Below, one piece after another: positions 16,806 to 26,026 of a stretch of DNA of 62,878 nt; the stretch's first letter is position 1, and each line of letters opens with the position of its first letter. Position numbers and translations under genes: made by a program. Where the stretch lies: assembly GCF_900217905.1 (NCBI RefSeq), contig NZ_OBMO01000025.1:1-62878 (forward strand). The letters run 5' to 3'. The notes under the pieces are model-generated. The model did not search any database. It was given only the letters and a program-made list of their open reading frames with translations, and had not been told where the DNA came from. This DNA is from Alloalcanivorax xenomutans. GTDB lineage: Bacteria; Pseudomonadota; Gammaproteobacteria; Pseudomonadales; Alcanivoracaceae.

Positions 16806-17456
16806 ATGACCATCAAACTGTATGGCGCCATGCTGTCGCCGTTCGTGCGTAAAACCCGCGTGGTACTGGCCCTCAAAGGCGTGGAACATGAGACCGTCAA
16901 CGTGGACCCGCGCAACGCGCCGGACTGGTATCGGGACCTCAACCCGCTGGGACGCATCCCGGCACTGGACTACGACGGCCAGATTCTCGCCGATTCCGGG
17001 GTGATTTGCGCCTTTCTGGAGAAGAAACACCCCGAGCCGTCCCTCTACCCGGAGGATCCCTACGAGTACGCCCGCACCCTGTGGTTCGAGAAATTCGGCG
17101 ACTACGAGCTGGGCGTCAACTGTACCTTCGGCGTGTTCTTCAACCGGGTGGTGCGGCGTCTGATGGGCAAGGAAGTGGATGAAGCGGCGGCGCAGAAAGC
17201 GCTGCAGGGCGCGGTGCCACCGCTGCTCGAGTACCTGGATCGGGAACTGGAAGGCAAGACCTACTTTGTTGGCGAACGGCTCACCGTCGCCGATATCGCC
17301 GTGGCCAGCCAGTTGGTGAACTTCCAGCACGCCGGTGAAGGGGTCGACCAGTATCCCAACCTGGCCGCCCACAAGGAACGCCTGCACGCCCTGGAGCCGT
17401 TCACCCAGACCATAGCCAAGGAAAGCGGCTTCCTCACCAAAGTCCTCGGCGGCTGA
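16806..17456 (+). CDS. Glutathione S-transferase family protein
   Basis: The protein is 216 aa. The N-terminal thioredoxin-like domain (MTIKLYGAMLSPFVRKTR) carries Ser11 at the usual activating position, cis-Pro in NPLGRIPALDYDG, and the Glu/Asp-Ser motif ADSGVICAFLE for glutathione binding. The C-terminal helical domain has LTVADIAVAS, the N-capping box. It is a cytoplasmic detoxification or stress enzyme of unknown substrate, transcribed alone. Confidence 0.93.
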   Translation: MTIKLYGAMLSPFVRKTRVVLALKGVEHETVNVDPRNAPDWYRDLNPLGRIPALDYDGQILADSGVICAFLEKKHPEPSLYPEDPYEYARTLWFEKFGDYELGVNCTFGVFFNRVVRRLMGKEVDEAAAQKALQGAVPPLLEYLDRELEGKTYFVGERLTVADIAVASQLVNFQHAGEGVDQYPNLAAHKERLHALEPFTQTIAKESGFLTKVLGG

Positions 17457-17987
17457 TCAGGGCGGCCCTCCAGCCCCCTCGCCCGTGCCCTCCCCGGTGT
17501 CCTCCACGGACACCAGGGCGGCACGGCCATCGGTGGCGATACGCACCCGCGCCAGACCGCCCTGCCGTAATCGCCGCTCCAGTTCCAGCGCCTTATCCTT
17601 TGGCGCGAAATAGGCTTCGATACCGTATTCCACCGTCACTGAACCCACCCGCACCGCGCGGATATGCCCGCGAATAAAATCACCCGGCGGCGGTGAATAA
17701 CGGGTATCAACGGCTTTCCACACCCGCCCTTTCCGGCGCAACTGCACATACACTTCCCGCCCTACCCGCGGCACTCCCACTTCCGGCATCGGCGCCTCAC
17801 TGATGTCGTAGCGCAGGCGGGCATAGTTGCCGCGCAACAAATCACGCGGATCCACCGGCACCGTGCGCAGCACCACTTCCTTGCCGAACCAGACCGGATA
17901 CCGCGCATAGCCCAGCAAACCGAGCAGCACCAGAACCTGCAACACCAGCGCCGCCACCAGGGCGCGCAGCCGCCAGCGCCTAGTCAT
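17457..17987 (-). CDS. GDYXXLXY-domain membrane-anchored protein
   Basis: The protein is 176 aa. An N-terminal membrane helix (residues 7-26) is followed by a domain with LLRGNYARLRYDIS, which matches the GDYXXLXY family signature. That family nearly always sits next to DUF2157 membrane proteins, as here. The start overlaps the end of the DUF2157 gene by 8 bp. The function is unknown; the pair probably forms one envelope unit. Confidence 0.85.
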   Translation of the reverse strand: MTRRWRLRALVAALVLQVLVLLGLLGYARYPVWFGKEVVLRTVPVDPRDLLRGNYARLRYDISEAPMPEVGVPRVGREVYVQLRRKGRVWKAVDTRYSPPPGDFIRGHIRAVRVGSVTVEYGIEAYFAPKDKALELERRLRQGGLARVRIATDGRAALVSVEDTGEGTGEGAGGPP

Positions 17988-19224
17988 GGGCCACCTCCGG
18001 ATCGCGCTGGCGCCAGTAGCGGGCGCCAGCGTAGAGAATGCCGGCCATGACCAGGAACAACAGGGCCGCCCCCAGGTAATCTCCAATCAGATCGACATAA
18101 CGCAACAGCGCCAATACCGCCACCGTGCCCAAACCGGCGAAGAAACGGCGCTGGTCGGCGCGCAGCAATCCCTGGCGTATCCAGGCCATGGCCACCAGCA
18201 GAACCACCAGATTGGCCGCCACGGTCCAGTACAGGCTCTGTTCCGGCCGACCCAGACCATGCGCCAGCAGCACCCCGGCCAGCGCCAACCAGGGCAGGAT
18301 GCCACGGGGCTTGAGGGCGATCGCCGCCAGCAGCAGCGGCAGCGCCGCCCACAACCCGGGATCCAGCCAGCCCCAGTGGCTGTGCAGATATTCTTTCCAG
18401 AGGTCCTCGAACGTCAGCGGCAACAGCACCAGCAACGACAACCGTCCAAGCCACGGCAAGGGTGCCCAACGCGAGTCCCCGCGCAGCTCCAGCCGCTGGC
18501 AGAGCACCTGAGCCAGGACCAGAAGAGCAAGATTGAAGGTCAGATGGCCAGCCCGCCAATGGGGCCCGAAATCGGTGTGGAACACCCAGGACAACATCAG
18601 GTTGAGCCACAACACCAGAGCCGCCAGCACCGGCAGCATCACAACATTGGAATGGCGGCGCCAGGCCAGCCAGCCGGCCACACCGAGAAACACGATGCCA
18701 GCCCAGGGTGGCGAGAACGGGGTTTCCATCACCATCCACAGGGCGGTGAGCGCCACCAGCAGCAGGGTCACCAGCAGGCGCCGGGAGAAAAAGGCCACCG
18801 GCAACGTGCCGATCATCCACAACAGCACGCCGTTGGGGAAATGCTCGCCAAGGTGGTACATCTGCCCCACCAGCATGATCGAAGCGCCATAGCAGACCGC
18901 GCCGAGAAACAGCCAGCCACCCCCCTCGCCATGACGCCCCCAGCGCCACACCCCTACCCCGTTGGTGGCCACGGTGAGGGCCAGCAGAGCGGCGAAGCGC
19001 ACGCCCCGGGGCAGACCGTCCCAATGGGCGGACACCACCAGCAGCAGCGCCAGGCCGATGAACAGCAGAGCACAGGCGGTCAGCACTCGCGCGCCCAGGG
19101 AGCCGCCACTGGCTTCCAGACCCTTGCCATAACGGGCCAGAATGCGCCGGGCCTGATCCTCCTCGATCAGCCCCTCGGCCAGCCACTGTTGCATCTCCCG
19201 GCGCAGAGCGTCTTTACGTATCAC
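17980..19224 (-). CDS. DUF2157 domain membrane protein
   Basis: This is 414 aa with a cytoplasmic N-terminus containing the family motif (QWLAEGLIEEDQARRILARYG), followed by about 11-12 hydrophobic helices rich in Leu and Trp. It is coupled to the GDYXXLXY gene by overlap. No biochemical function is established for the family. Confidence 0.88.
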   Translation of the reverse strand: MIRKDALRREMQQWLAEGLIEEDQARRILARYGKGLEASGGSLGARVLTACALLFIGLALLLVVSAHWDGLPRGVRFAALLALTVATNGVGVWRWGRHGEGGGWLFLGAVCYGASIMLVGQMYHLGEHFPNGVLLWMIGTLPVAFFSRRLLVTLLLVALTALWMVMETPFSPPWAGIVFLGVAGWLAWRRHSNVVMLPVLAALVLWLNLMLSWVFHTDFGPHWRAGHLTFNLALLVLAQVLCQRLELRGDSRWAPLPWLGRLSLLVLLPLTFEDLWKEYLHSHWGWLDPGLWAALPLLLAAIALKPRGILPWLALAGVLLAHGLGRPEQSLYWTVAANLVVLLVAMAWIRQGLLRADQRRFFAGLGTVAVLALLRYVDLIGDYLGAALLFLVMAGILYAGARYWRQRDPEVAHD

Positions 19225-19294
19225 GTTGTTCCCAATCCTTTTGGTGCGGGCTTCCTGAGCATGCTAGCACGCTGGGTGCGCGCGGCTCTCCGCA

Positions 19295-19373
19295 GCCCGC
19301 TGTAGCAGCCTGCCTTGCGGTCGAATAGACTCCTGCGTCCGAAAATTCGCCTGCGGGGCAGGCCCCTACAGAG
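19295..19373. repeat. Imperfect REP-like hairpin
   Basis: CTGTAGCAGCCTGCC and GGCAGGCCCCTACAG form imperfect outer arms around AATAGACTCCTGC and ATTCGCCTGCGGG, a degenerate form of the same CCTGC/TTCGC palindromes seen elsewhere in the window. A single half-element with CGCGGCTCGTGGG also lies at 20957-20990. Confidence 0.5.
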
Positions 19374-19415
19374 ACTTCGAATCAACACCGGGCGAACCGC
19401 GACATTTTCAAGCCG

Positions 19416-20903
19416 TCAAAGCGGTAACCCCAGCCGCCGAGCTTCCATGCGGCGCAGGAATTCCAGCATCACCTGCCGGTACAGGTCCTCGCCCAGCCAC
19501 AGGTCCTCGACGCCGGCATCGATGTTGGGATTGTCGTTCACTTCCATCACCACCACCTGATCGCCGGACTGCTTCAGGTCCACGCCGTACAGGCCGTTGC
19601 CCATCAGCCGGGCGGCCTTGAGCGCCACTCTCAGCACCTTCGGCGGCACTTCGCGGATCGGTACCGTGCGCGCGTTGCCGGAGGCGGTTTTGCCGCCGTC
19701 CTTGTGATGATAAATCTGCCAATGCCCCTTGCTCATGAAGTACTGGCAGGCAAACAGCGGCCGGTTGTTGAGCACGCCGATGCGCCAGTCGTAATCGGTG
19801 TACATAAAAGCCTGGGCCAGCACCACGGCGGATTGTTTCAGATAGCCATGCAGGGCGTTGCCCAGCGCCTCGCGGTCCTCCACCTTGCTAATGCCACGGG
19901 AGAAACTGCCGTCCGGGATCTTCAGCACCATCGGCAGTCCCAGTTCCCCGATCAGGCTGTCCACCTGTTCGGCGGTGTCGCTGAACACAAAGGCGGTGGG
20001 CGGCACCGGCACGCCATTGGCCTGCATCAGTTCCGCCAGATAAATCTTGTTGGTACAGCGCAGAATCGAGCGCGGATCGTCGATCACCACCATGCCTTCC
20101 TGCTCCGCCTTGCGGGCGAACTGATAGGTATGGTGGTCAATGGCGGTGGTCTCGCGAATGAACAGGCCGTCGTATTCACCCAGGCGGGCGTAGGCGTCGC
20201 GGCCGACGATTTCCACCTTGATGCCCAGTTGCCGGCCGGCCCGTGCGAATCGCTTCAAAGCGGCGCGATTGCTCGGCGGCATGGCCTCCTCGTCGTTCAC
20301 CAGCATGGCCAGGTCATAGCGTTCACCACGCCGCCGGCGCGGGCCGCGCCAGACACGGGCGTTGAACTGCTCCAGGGCACGGGCGAAGGCATCTTCCTGG
20401 GCACCCTTGACCTGTTTCAGACTCGGCGTCTTGATCGCCTCCAGGGTCCACCGGTCCCGGCGCCGGAACGACACCCGCAGAATCGGACACGGCAACTGGT
20501 CAAAGATCTGCCGCGCCAGTTCCGCCAGCCCTTCCTGCTCGGTTTGGCCGAAGTAGATATTGAACGTCACCTTGGTGGCATCGCCGCCCTGCTTCTTCAT
20601 CGCCTTGTCCAGCGCCGACTCGAAATGCTCGAAGTGCAGGCCGTACAGCGCCTTGTAACTGAGGTCGTTGACCGTGCGTACAGAGGGCATGACGCGCTGA
20701 CCGCGGGCCTCCGCCAGCAGCGAACAGTAGTAGCCGGGGGACAGGTATTTGTAGCTGCGGCACAGATTGATCACCTGCACTTTCTTGTCGGTGCAGACCG
20801 GCTCGGAAGCCTGCAGGTAATCACGGGCGGACAGCAGATTGCGGGCGGGATAGTACGCCGCCCAGTCCGCCGGGTCGTCCACCAGGATAATGACTTGGCT
20901 CAT
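19416..20903 (-). CDS. RimK-like ATP-grasp ligase with RLAN N-terminal domain
   Basis: The protein is 495 aa. Residues 1 to about 190 form the RimK-like N-terminal domain (begins MSQVIILVDDPADWAAYYPA). The C-terminal part is an ATP-grasp domain: IYLAELMQANGVPVP, the glycine loop DGSFSRGISKVED, and the metal-binding EVNDNPNIDAGVED. RimK homologues ligate glutamate or other amino acids to a carboxylate of a protein or small molecule. The real substrate is unknown. It is transcribed alone. Confidence 0.88.
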   Translation of the reverse strand: MSQVIILVDDPADWAAYYPARNLLSARDYLQASEPVCTDKKVQVINLCRSYKYLSPGYYCSLLAEARGQRVMPSVRTVNDLSYKALYGLHFEHFESALDKAMKKQGGDATKVTFNIYFGQTEQEGLAELARQIFDQLPCPILRVSFRRRDRWTLEAIKTPSLKQVKGAQEDAFARALEQFNARVWRGPRRRRGERYDLAMLVNDEEAMPPSNRAALKRFARAGRQLGIKVEIVGRDAYARLGEYDGLFIRETTAIDHHTYQFARKAEQEGMVVIDDPRSILRCTNKIYLAELMQANGVPVPPTAFVFSDTAEQVDSLIGELGLPMVLKIPDGSFSRGISKVEDREALGNALHGYLKQSAVVLAQAFMYTDYDWRIGVLNNRPLFACQYFMSKGHWQIYHHKDGGKTASGNARTVPIREVPPKVLRVALKAARLMGNGLYGVDLKQSGDQVVVMEVNDNPNIDAGVEDLWLGEDLYRQVMLEFLRRMEARRLGLPL

Positions 20904-21008
20904 CGGGGTTCCATTGAGAAGGCTAAGGACGCCGGATGTCCGGCGTCCTTAGAATATCGCGGCTCGTGGGCCGCTCCTACAGAAACCGCCATGCCCGGTC
21001 CGAGCCGG

Positions 21009-22184
21009 TCAGTTGCCCTGGTAGACCACGCGGTAGATGGCGCCGGCGTGATCGTCGGCGATCAGCAAACTGCCGTCGGCGGCCTGCATGACGTCCGCCG
21101 GACGTCCCCAGCGGGTGCCGTCCTCACGCAGCCAGCCGCTGATGAATGGCTGGTACCCGGTAACCTTGTCGATGCCTTCCACGCCGACCCGGGTGACCCG
21201 GTACCCGGCCGGCGTGCTGCGATTCCAGGAACCATGCTCGGCGATGAAGATGTCACCCCGGTAGTCCTCGGGAAATTGCTCCCCGGTATAGAACGTCATA
21301 CCCAGCGGCGCGTGATGCGCCGGCATGGTTTGCATCGGCATGGCGAATTCACCGGGATCATGGTCCTTGCCAAACTCCGGATCCGGCACCGTGCCACCGT
21401 GGATAAACGGATAGCCGAAGTGTTCGCCGTCCTCGCGCACCCGGTTGAGTTCTTCCGGCGGGATCTCGTCGCCGAGCATGTCGCGGCCATTGTCGGTGAA
21501 CCACAACTGCCCACTGCGCGGATGGAAATCAAACCCCACCGAATTGCGCACTCCGCGAGCCACCGTGGTCATTTCCCCCGAGTCCGGGTCATAGCGTTGG
21601 ATGGTGGCGTAGGGTTCTTCCCGGTTGCAGATGTTGCACGGCGCCCCCACCGGCACGATCAGTTTCCCTTCGCGGTCAAACGCCAGATACTTCCAGCCGT
21701 GATGGGAATCGGAGGGAAATTGGTCCGTCACCAGCTCCAATGCCGGCGGATCGTCCAGATGATCGAGAATGTCCGGCAGCGCCAGAATCCGGTTCACCGC
21801 CGCCACGTAGAGGGTGCCATCGCGATAGGCGATCCCGGAGGGCATGTTCAGCCCTTCCGCCAGCACCCAGGTGCGCTCGGCGCGGCCATCGCCATCGGCG
21901 TCGCGGATCGCGTAGACCTTGCCCTCGTCACGGGAGCCGGCGAACACGGTGCCATCCTCGGCCTGGGCCAGTTGCCGGGCGTTGGGAACATCGTCGGCGA
22001 ACACCGTCAGAGTGAAGCCCTCGGGCAGGGTCAGGCTGTCCACCGGCAGGGACCCGGCCATGACGGGAGCGGCAAAACCGAGTAGCAGGCCGGCCAGCCA
22101 GCGCCGGCCGTGAATGGCGGGAAGATCGCTATGAGCCCGCGGCGTCCTTCCGCGCGCCGGGGTGTCCTGCTTTTTCCAAGGCAT
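21009..22184 (-). CDS. PQQ-type sugar (sorbosone) dehydrogenase-like beta-propeller protein
   Basis: This is about 391 aa with a likely signal peptide ([18 protein letters not shown]) and a six-bladed propeller of the glucose/sorbosone dehydrogenase type: [20 protein letters not shown], then [24 protein letters not shown], and [19 protein letters not shown] insert carries two cysteines. The start is uncertain. The first usable ATG (22184, MPWKK) lies 56 bp inside ccmE in another frame, and no GTG or TTG is closer, so translation may be coupled to ccmE. It is periplasmic, and PQQ dependence is inferred from the family. Confidence 0.82.
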   Translation of the reverse strand: MPWKKQDTPARGRTPRAHSDLPAIHGRRWLAGLLLGFAAPVMAGSLPVDSLTLPEGFTLTVFADDVPNARQLAQAEDGTVFAGSRDEGKVYAIRDADGDGRAERTWVLAEGLNMPSGIAYRDGTLYVAAVNRILALPDILDHLDDPPALELVTDQFPSDSHHGWKYLAFDREGKLIVPVGAPCNICNREEPYATIQRYDPDSGEMTTVARGVRNSVGFDFHPRSGQLWFTDNGRDMLGDEIPPEELNRVREDGEHFGYPFIHGGTVPDPEFGKDHDPGEFAMPMQTMPAHHAPLGMTFYTGEQFPEDYRGDIFIAEHGSWNRSTPAGYRVTRVGVEGIDKVTGYQPFISGWLREDGTRWGRPADVMQAADGSLLIADDHAGAIYRVVYQGN

Positions 22185-22587
22185 CTTGAACCTCCGGAGG
22201 CATGTAGGTCTCATCGTGTTTGGCGAGCACTTCTTCCGCCTCGAACCGTTCCCGGCTCACCAGCGTGCCGTTGGCGACGATACCCTGCCCTTCACGGAAC
22301 AGGTCCGGCAGGATGCCCTGGTAATGGACGGTGAAGGTGCCCTTGCCGTCGGTGACATCGAAAGTCACGTCCAGAGTGTCGGGGTCGCGTACCACCGATC
22401 CCTCCATAACCAGACCACCCACACGCATTTTAGTGCCCACCGGCGCTTCACCGTTGACCACCTGCTGCGGGGTGAAAAACAGATTGATGTTCTGGCGCAG
22501 GGCGTACACCGCCAGAGCGGTGGCCAGGGCCAGCCCCAGAAACACCGCCAGCACCACGATCAGGCGCTGTTTACGAACCGGATTCAT
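22129..22587 (-). CDS. ccmE: Cytochrome c maturation heme chaperone CcmE
   Basis: The protein is 152 aa. An N-terminal membrane helix (9-29) is followed by a periplasmic OB fold. The heme-binding motif is [13 protein letters not shown], with the covalent ligand His124 and Tyr128. It accepts heme from CcmC with the help of CcmAB and delivers it to the CcmF/H ligase. It overlaps ccmD upstream by 17 bp. Confidence 0.97.
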   Translation of the reverse strand: MNPVRKQRLIVVLAVFLGLALATALAVYALRQNINLFFTPQQVVNGEAPVGTKMRVGGLVMEGSVVRDPDTLDVTFDVTDGKGTFTVHYQGILPDLFREGQGIVANGTLVSRERFEAEEVLAKHDETYMPPEVQDALEKAGHPGARKDAAGS

Positions 22588-22768
22588 GCTTAACCTCCCG
22601 GGTTTCCCGTCGCCACTGGCGAGCCACGTCCTGGCGCACCCGCGCCAGCTTGCGCGCCGCCAGCGCCATATTGATCACGATCAGCAGCGCACAGATACCG
22701 TAAGCGCTCCAGACATAGGGCCCGTGCCGGCCCATGGCCAGAAATTCCGCGAAGCTGTCGAAATACAT
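22571..22768 (-). CDS. ccmD: Heme exporter subunit CcmD
   Basis: The protein is 65 aa with one membrane helix ([19 protein letters not shown]) and a basic cytoplasmic tail, the typical CcmD form. The start [20 protein letters not shown] is characteristic. Its first base overlaps the last of ccmC, and its end overlaps ccmE. It stabilises the CcmABC-CcmE complex. Confidence 0.93.
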   Translation of the reverse strand: MYFDSFAEFLAMGRHGPYVWSAYGICALLIVINMALAARKLARVRQDVARQWRRETREVKHESGS

Positions 22769-23517
22769 CAGTGCCCCTCCACCAGTTTGCGTACCCAGCC
22801 GCTGCGGCGCTCCCGGCTCAGCACTTCGGCCCGGGCCCGCATCAGTACGTTGGCGGCGTACAGCAGCCACATGCCCAGCATGCTGATCAGCAGCGGGTAC
22901 TTCATGGCCGGGTTGATGGAGGATTCGCTGAACAGGTTCAAGGTCGCCCCCTGATGCAGGGTGTTCAGCCACTCCACCGAATACTTCACGATCACCACGT
23001 TGATCACCCCGACCAGGGCCAGCAACGAGGCGGCGCGGGCGGCCTGGCGGGGATCACGGATGGCGGACTGCAGCACCATCACGCCGAGATACATGAACAG
23101 CAGGATCAGCATCGAGGTCAGGCGCGCGTCCCACTGCCAGTAGGTGCCCCAGGTGGGCTTGCCCCAGATCGCGCCGCTGATCAGGGACACCGCCGCCAGC
23201 ACGGCACCGAACGGCGCCAGCGCCTTGAGCATGACCTCGGCCATTTTCATCCGCCAGACCAGGCACACCAGCCCGGCCACGCCCATGGCGATGTAGCCCA
23301 TCAGGGCGCCGCTGGAAGCCGGGACATGCAGATAGATGATGCGATAGCTGTCACCCTGGTAACGCTCCACCGGCGCGTAGGCCAGCCCCCATACCAGGCC
23401 GATGGCGAGAATGATCAGCGCCAGCGGCCACAGCCACGGCAGCACGGCATCGGCGAACCGGTAAAAGTAGCGCGGCGAGCCCAGTTGGTGATACCAGCGT
23501 TTCAGAGTGTTCCACAT
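22768..23517 (-). CDS. ccmC: Heme exporter/handling protein CcmC
   Basis: This is 249 aa with six membrane helices. The tryptophan-rich WWD loop is GKPTWGTYWQWDARLTSML, and conserved histidines flank it (YLHVPASS and the later EWLNTLHQGA). It transfers heme to CcmE in the periplasm. It follows ccmB after a 59-bp gap on the same strand. Confidence 0.97.
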   Translation of the reverse strand: MWNTLKRWYHQLGSPRYFYRFADAVLPWLWPLALIILAIGLVWGLAYAPVERYQGDSYRIIYLHVPASSGALMGYIAMGVAGLVCLVWRMKMAEVMLKALAPFGAVLAAVSLISGAIWGKPTWGTYWQWDARLTSMLILLFMYLGVMVLQSAIRDPRQAARAASLLALVGVINVVIVKYSVEWLNTLHQGATLNLFSESSINPAMKYPLLISMLGMWLLYAANVLMRARAEVLSRERRSGWVRKLVEGH

Positions 23518-23576
23518 AACTTCGACTCTATTTTTTTGTCGTCGGCCCCGGCGGTTGTCGTCATCGACCCCGGCGG

Positions 23577-24248
23577 TCAGTCTCCGGCGCTGATACGCAG
23601 GCCCATGGCCACCGCCAGTGGCCCCAGACTCAGCGCCAACGCCAGCAACGCGCCCAATACCGCCAGCAACCCCTGGGTGGGAGAGCCGTCCACGGCGGCG
23701 CGCACCACACCGGCGCCGAACACCAGCACCGGAACATAAAGCGGCAGAATCAGCAGCGCCAGCAAAATGCCGCCGCGATTCAGGCCCACGGTCAACGCCG
23801 CGCCAATGGCGCCGATCACCGTCAGCGTCGGCGTTCCCAGCAGCACGCTGTAAGTCAGCGTGGCCAGTGCCGGCACCGGCAGCTGCATCATGTAGCCCAA
23901 CAACGGCGCCATCAACGCCAGCGGCAAGCCGGTCAGCAGCCAGTGCGCCAGCAGCTTGGCCGAAACCGGCAGCACCGACACCACCGGCGCGGTCAGCATC
24001 TGATCCAGGGCACCGCTTTCCTGGTCACGGCGGAACAGCCCGTCCAGCGACAGCATCACCGCCAGCAGTGCCGCCACCCAGACCACACCCGGCGCCACCA
24101 GCGCCAGCAATTCCGGCTTCGGCGACAACCCCAGCGGGAACAGACTGACCACCACCATGAAAAAGAACAGCGGCTGCACCATATCCGCCGGGGACCGCCA
24201 GATCAGAGTCAGTTCCCGGCGCAGGGTCGCCCACCAGGGTCCGCTCAT
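23577..24248 (-). CDS. ccmB: Heme exporter permease CcmB
   Basis: The protein is 223 aa with six hydrophobic helices. The start MSGPWWATLRRELTLIWRSP and the motif QPLFFFMVVVSLFPLGLSP are typical of CcmB. It overlaps ccmA by 4 bp (ATGA). With CcmA it powers release of holo-CcmE. Confidence 0.96.
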   Translation of the reverse strand: MSGPWWATLRRELTLIWRSPADMVQPLFFFMVVVSLFPLGLSPKPELLALVAPGVVWVAALLAVMLSLDGLFRRDQESGALDQMLTAPVVSVLPVSAKLLAHWLLTGLPLALMAPLLGYMMQLPVPALATLTYSVLLGTPTLTVIGAIGAALTVGLNRGGILLALLILPLYVPVLVFGAGVVRAAVDGSPTQGLLAVLGALLALALSLGPLAVAMGLRISAGD

Positions 24249-24850
24249 GCCGGCGCCTCCGTGCCCAAATGCAGCCGCCGCACATCATCGCCGACCCGGT
24301 GGTGGGAGGTATACAGCACTAAAGTGCCGTTGCCGGCGGCATCACGTATGCGCTGGTCCAGGCGTGCCACCCCGCTCTGATCGATGGCGGTGTAGGGTTC
24401 GTCCAGCACCCACACTTTTTTTGGCGCCAGCCACAGCCGCGCCAGCGCCACCCGGCGCTTTTGGCCGGCGGAGAGATGCGCCGCCGGCACGTCTTCGAAG
24501 CCGTACAGGTCCACCGCGTCCAGGGCCGCGTCCACGTCTCCCGGCTGGTTGTTCAGCGCGGCACTGAAGCGCAGATTCTCACGGGCGGTCAGTTCTTCAC
24601 GCACGCCGGGCTGATGCCCCAGATAGAGCAGATCCGGCGCCAGCGGCGAATGCCAGCGCACCTGGCCTTCATAAAAGCCATGCAGCCCTACCAGAATCCG
24701 CAACAGAGTGGTCTTGCCCGCCCCGTTGGCGCCGGTAATCTGCCAGATCTCGCCGGCGCGGGCCTGGAACGCCAGATCACGGAACAGCACGCGCTCATCC
24801 CGTTCGCACTGGAGCTGCCGGACGGTCAGACGAAGGGAGTCACTGCTCAT
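24245..24850 (-). CDS. ccmA: Heme exporter ATPase CcmA
   Basis: The protein is 201 aa. Walker A is GANGAGKT (40-47), the signature LSAGQ is 126-130, and Asp150-Glu151 close Walker B. LSAGQKRRVALARLWL is the CcmA-specific form of the signature. It is the first gene of the ccmABCDE unit. The rest of the pathway (ccmFGHI) is about 19 kb away at 44210-48159. Confidence 0.96.
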   Translation of the reverse strand: MSSDSLRLTVRQLQCERDERVLFRDLAFQARAGEIWQITGANGAGKTTLLRILVGLHGFYEGQVRWHSPLAPDLLYLGHQPGVREELTARENLRFSAALNNQPGDVDAALDAVDLYGFEDVPAAHLSAGQKRRVALARLWLAPKKVWVLDEPYTAIDQSGVARLDQRIRDAAGNGTLVLYTSHHRVGDDVRRLHLGTEAPA

Positions 24851-24957
24851 GGGGCTCCTGATCAGGGAATAACAGGCGTTGGGCTCGGTTCGGCGGCGCA
24901 GTATAGCATGTATTTCCGCTATGATTGGTGGGACAAAACAGCATACGGGGAGAGCCC

Positions 24958-25425
24958 ATGGGCATCGAAATCGAACGCAAATTCCTGGTCCGCGACAGCG
25001 CCTTTCTCGATGGCCTCGACGGCGAGCGTCTGACCCAGGGCTATCTCAGCCACGACAAACGGGCCACGGTGCGAGTGCGGCTCAAGGGCGGCAGCGCCTG
25101 GCTCACCATCAAGGGGGAAACCCACGGCGCCAGCCGCAGCGAATTCGAATACCCGATCCCGCCACGGGACGCCCGCGCCATGCTCGACGAACTGTGCGGC
25201 GAAGGCGTCATCGACAAAACCCGCTACCTGATTCCCCACCAGGGCCACACCTGGGAAGTGGATGTCTTCCACGGCGACAACCAGGGCCTGATCGTCGCCG
25301 AACTGGAACTGGACCACGAAGACCAGACCTTCCCTCTGCCCCCGTGGCTCGGCGACGAGGTCACCGGCGACCCGCGCTACTACAACAGCGCGCTGAGCAA
25401 AACACCCTACAAGCAGAGCAGTTAA
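24958..25425 (+). CDS. CYTH-domain protein (inorganic triphosphatase-like)
   Basis: The protein is 155 aa. The N-terminal signature IEIERKF (ExExK) defines the CYTH superfamily, and the charged residues RVRLK, TIKG and ELELD line the triphosphate tunnel. The compact single-domain form is common in bacteria and usually hydrolyses inorganic triphosphate. The start at 24958 follows GGGGAGAGCCC. The stop TAA lies inside a heptamer array. It is divergent from ccmA. Confidence 0.92.
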   Translation: MGIEIERKFLVRDSAFLDGLDGERLTQGYLSHDKRATVRVRLKGGSAWLTIKGETHGASRSEFEYPIPPRDARAMLDELCGEGVIDKTRYLIPHQGHTWEVDVFHGDNQGLIVAELELDHEDQTFPLPPWLGDEVTGDPRYYNSALSKTPYKQSS

Positions 25426-25605
25426 TAGTTAAAAATGAACAGTGAATAGTGCGCGAGAGGGGGCAAGCGAAACTGAAAGGCAAAGCGCCGCGTGCAACGG
25501 CTGAGCAGGTCCCTTGCCGCGGAAAACAAAATTTGAAACGTCATTTGCGATACCGCAATCTTTCTGTTTTTTTAACTGTTCACTCTTAACTGTTCATTGT
25601 TCCCT
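25420..25605. repeat. Intergenic element bounded by inverted heptamer arrays
   Basis: Left array (25420-25447): AGTTAAT, AGTTAAA, AATGAAC, AGTGAAT. Right array (25571-25605) is the same repeat on the other strand: TTTAACT, GTTCACT, CTTAACT, GTTCATT, GTTCCCT. The 120-bp interior has no gene. It includes GCAATCTTTC next to the right array, which resembles AAAGATTG in the barA-side element at 62644-62700. The CYTH stop codon (25423-25425) is within the left array. Confidence 0.75.
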
Positions 25606-25634
25606 GCCTTTTCCTTGCTCTATTATGGTGCATA

Positions 25635-25692
25635 CCCCAAGGACGACCTCGGGGCGCGGCGTTGAGCGCCGCCTGTTCCGGGGACGACCCCG
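25635..25692 (+). promoter_or_regulatory. Guanidine-II (mini-ykkC) riboswitch
   Basis: Two small hairpins with ACGA tetraloops match the class: CCAAGGACGACCTCGG (loop 25643-25646) and CGGGGACGACCCCG (loop 25679-25692, ACGA at 25684-25687). A GCGGCGTTGAGCGCCGC hairpin separates them. The second hairpin is just upstream of the Shine-Dalgarno AAAAGGA (25698-25704) and start codon of the SugE/Gdx gene. Guanidine binding would pair the two loops and free the ribosome site. Confidence 0.88.
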
Positions 25693-25711
25693 CCACGAAA
25701 AGGACCTCGTC

Positions 25712-26026
25712 ATGGCGTGGTATCTGCTGTTCCTCGCGGGTCTGCTGGAAACCGGCTGGGCCATCGGGCTAAAATACACCGAAGGTTTCACCCGCCCGCT
25801 CCCGACCTTGCTCACCGTCACCGCCATGGCCATCAGCTTCTGGCTGTTGTCCACGGCGATGAAAACCCTGCCAGTAGGCACCGCCTACGCGGTGTGGACC
25901 GGCATCGGCGCCACCGGCGCGGTGATTCTCGGTATCGTGCTGTTCCAGGAACCGGCGACACCGGCCCGGTTGCTGTGCGTGGCCGCCATCGTCGGCGGCA
26001 TCATCGGACTCAAGCTGATAGGTTGA
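25712..26026 (+). CDS. gdx: SMR-family guanidinium exporter (SugE/Gdx)
   Basis: The protein is 104 aa with four membrane helices. The essential proton/substrate glutamate is Glu13 in [18 protein letters not shown], and the KYTEGFTR stretch marks the Gdx/SugE subgroup rather than EmrE. The guanidine-II riboswitch in its leader supports guanidinium as the natural substrate. The ATG at 25712 is set by AAAAGGA; upstream in-frame ATGs would place the riboswitch inside the gene. Its 3' end overlaps the convergent metR gene by 17 bp. Confidence 0.94.
   Translation: MAWYLLFLAGLLETGWAIGLKYTEGFTRPLPTLLTVTAMAISFWLLSTAMKTLPVGTAYAVWTGIGATGAVILGIVLFQEPATPARLLCVAAIVGGIIGLKLIG

Noticed and set aside
19704-22085. 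A 793-residue open frame opposite the RimK-like and sugar dehydrogenase genes
   Set aside because: It crosses two real genes and the gap between them and has no recognisable domain. It is a shadow.
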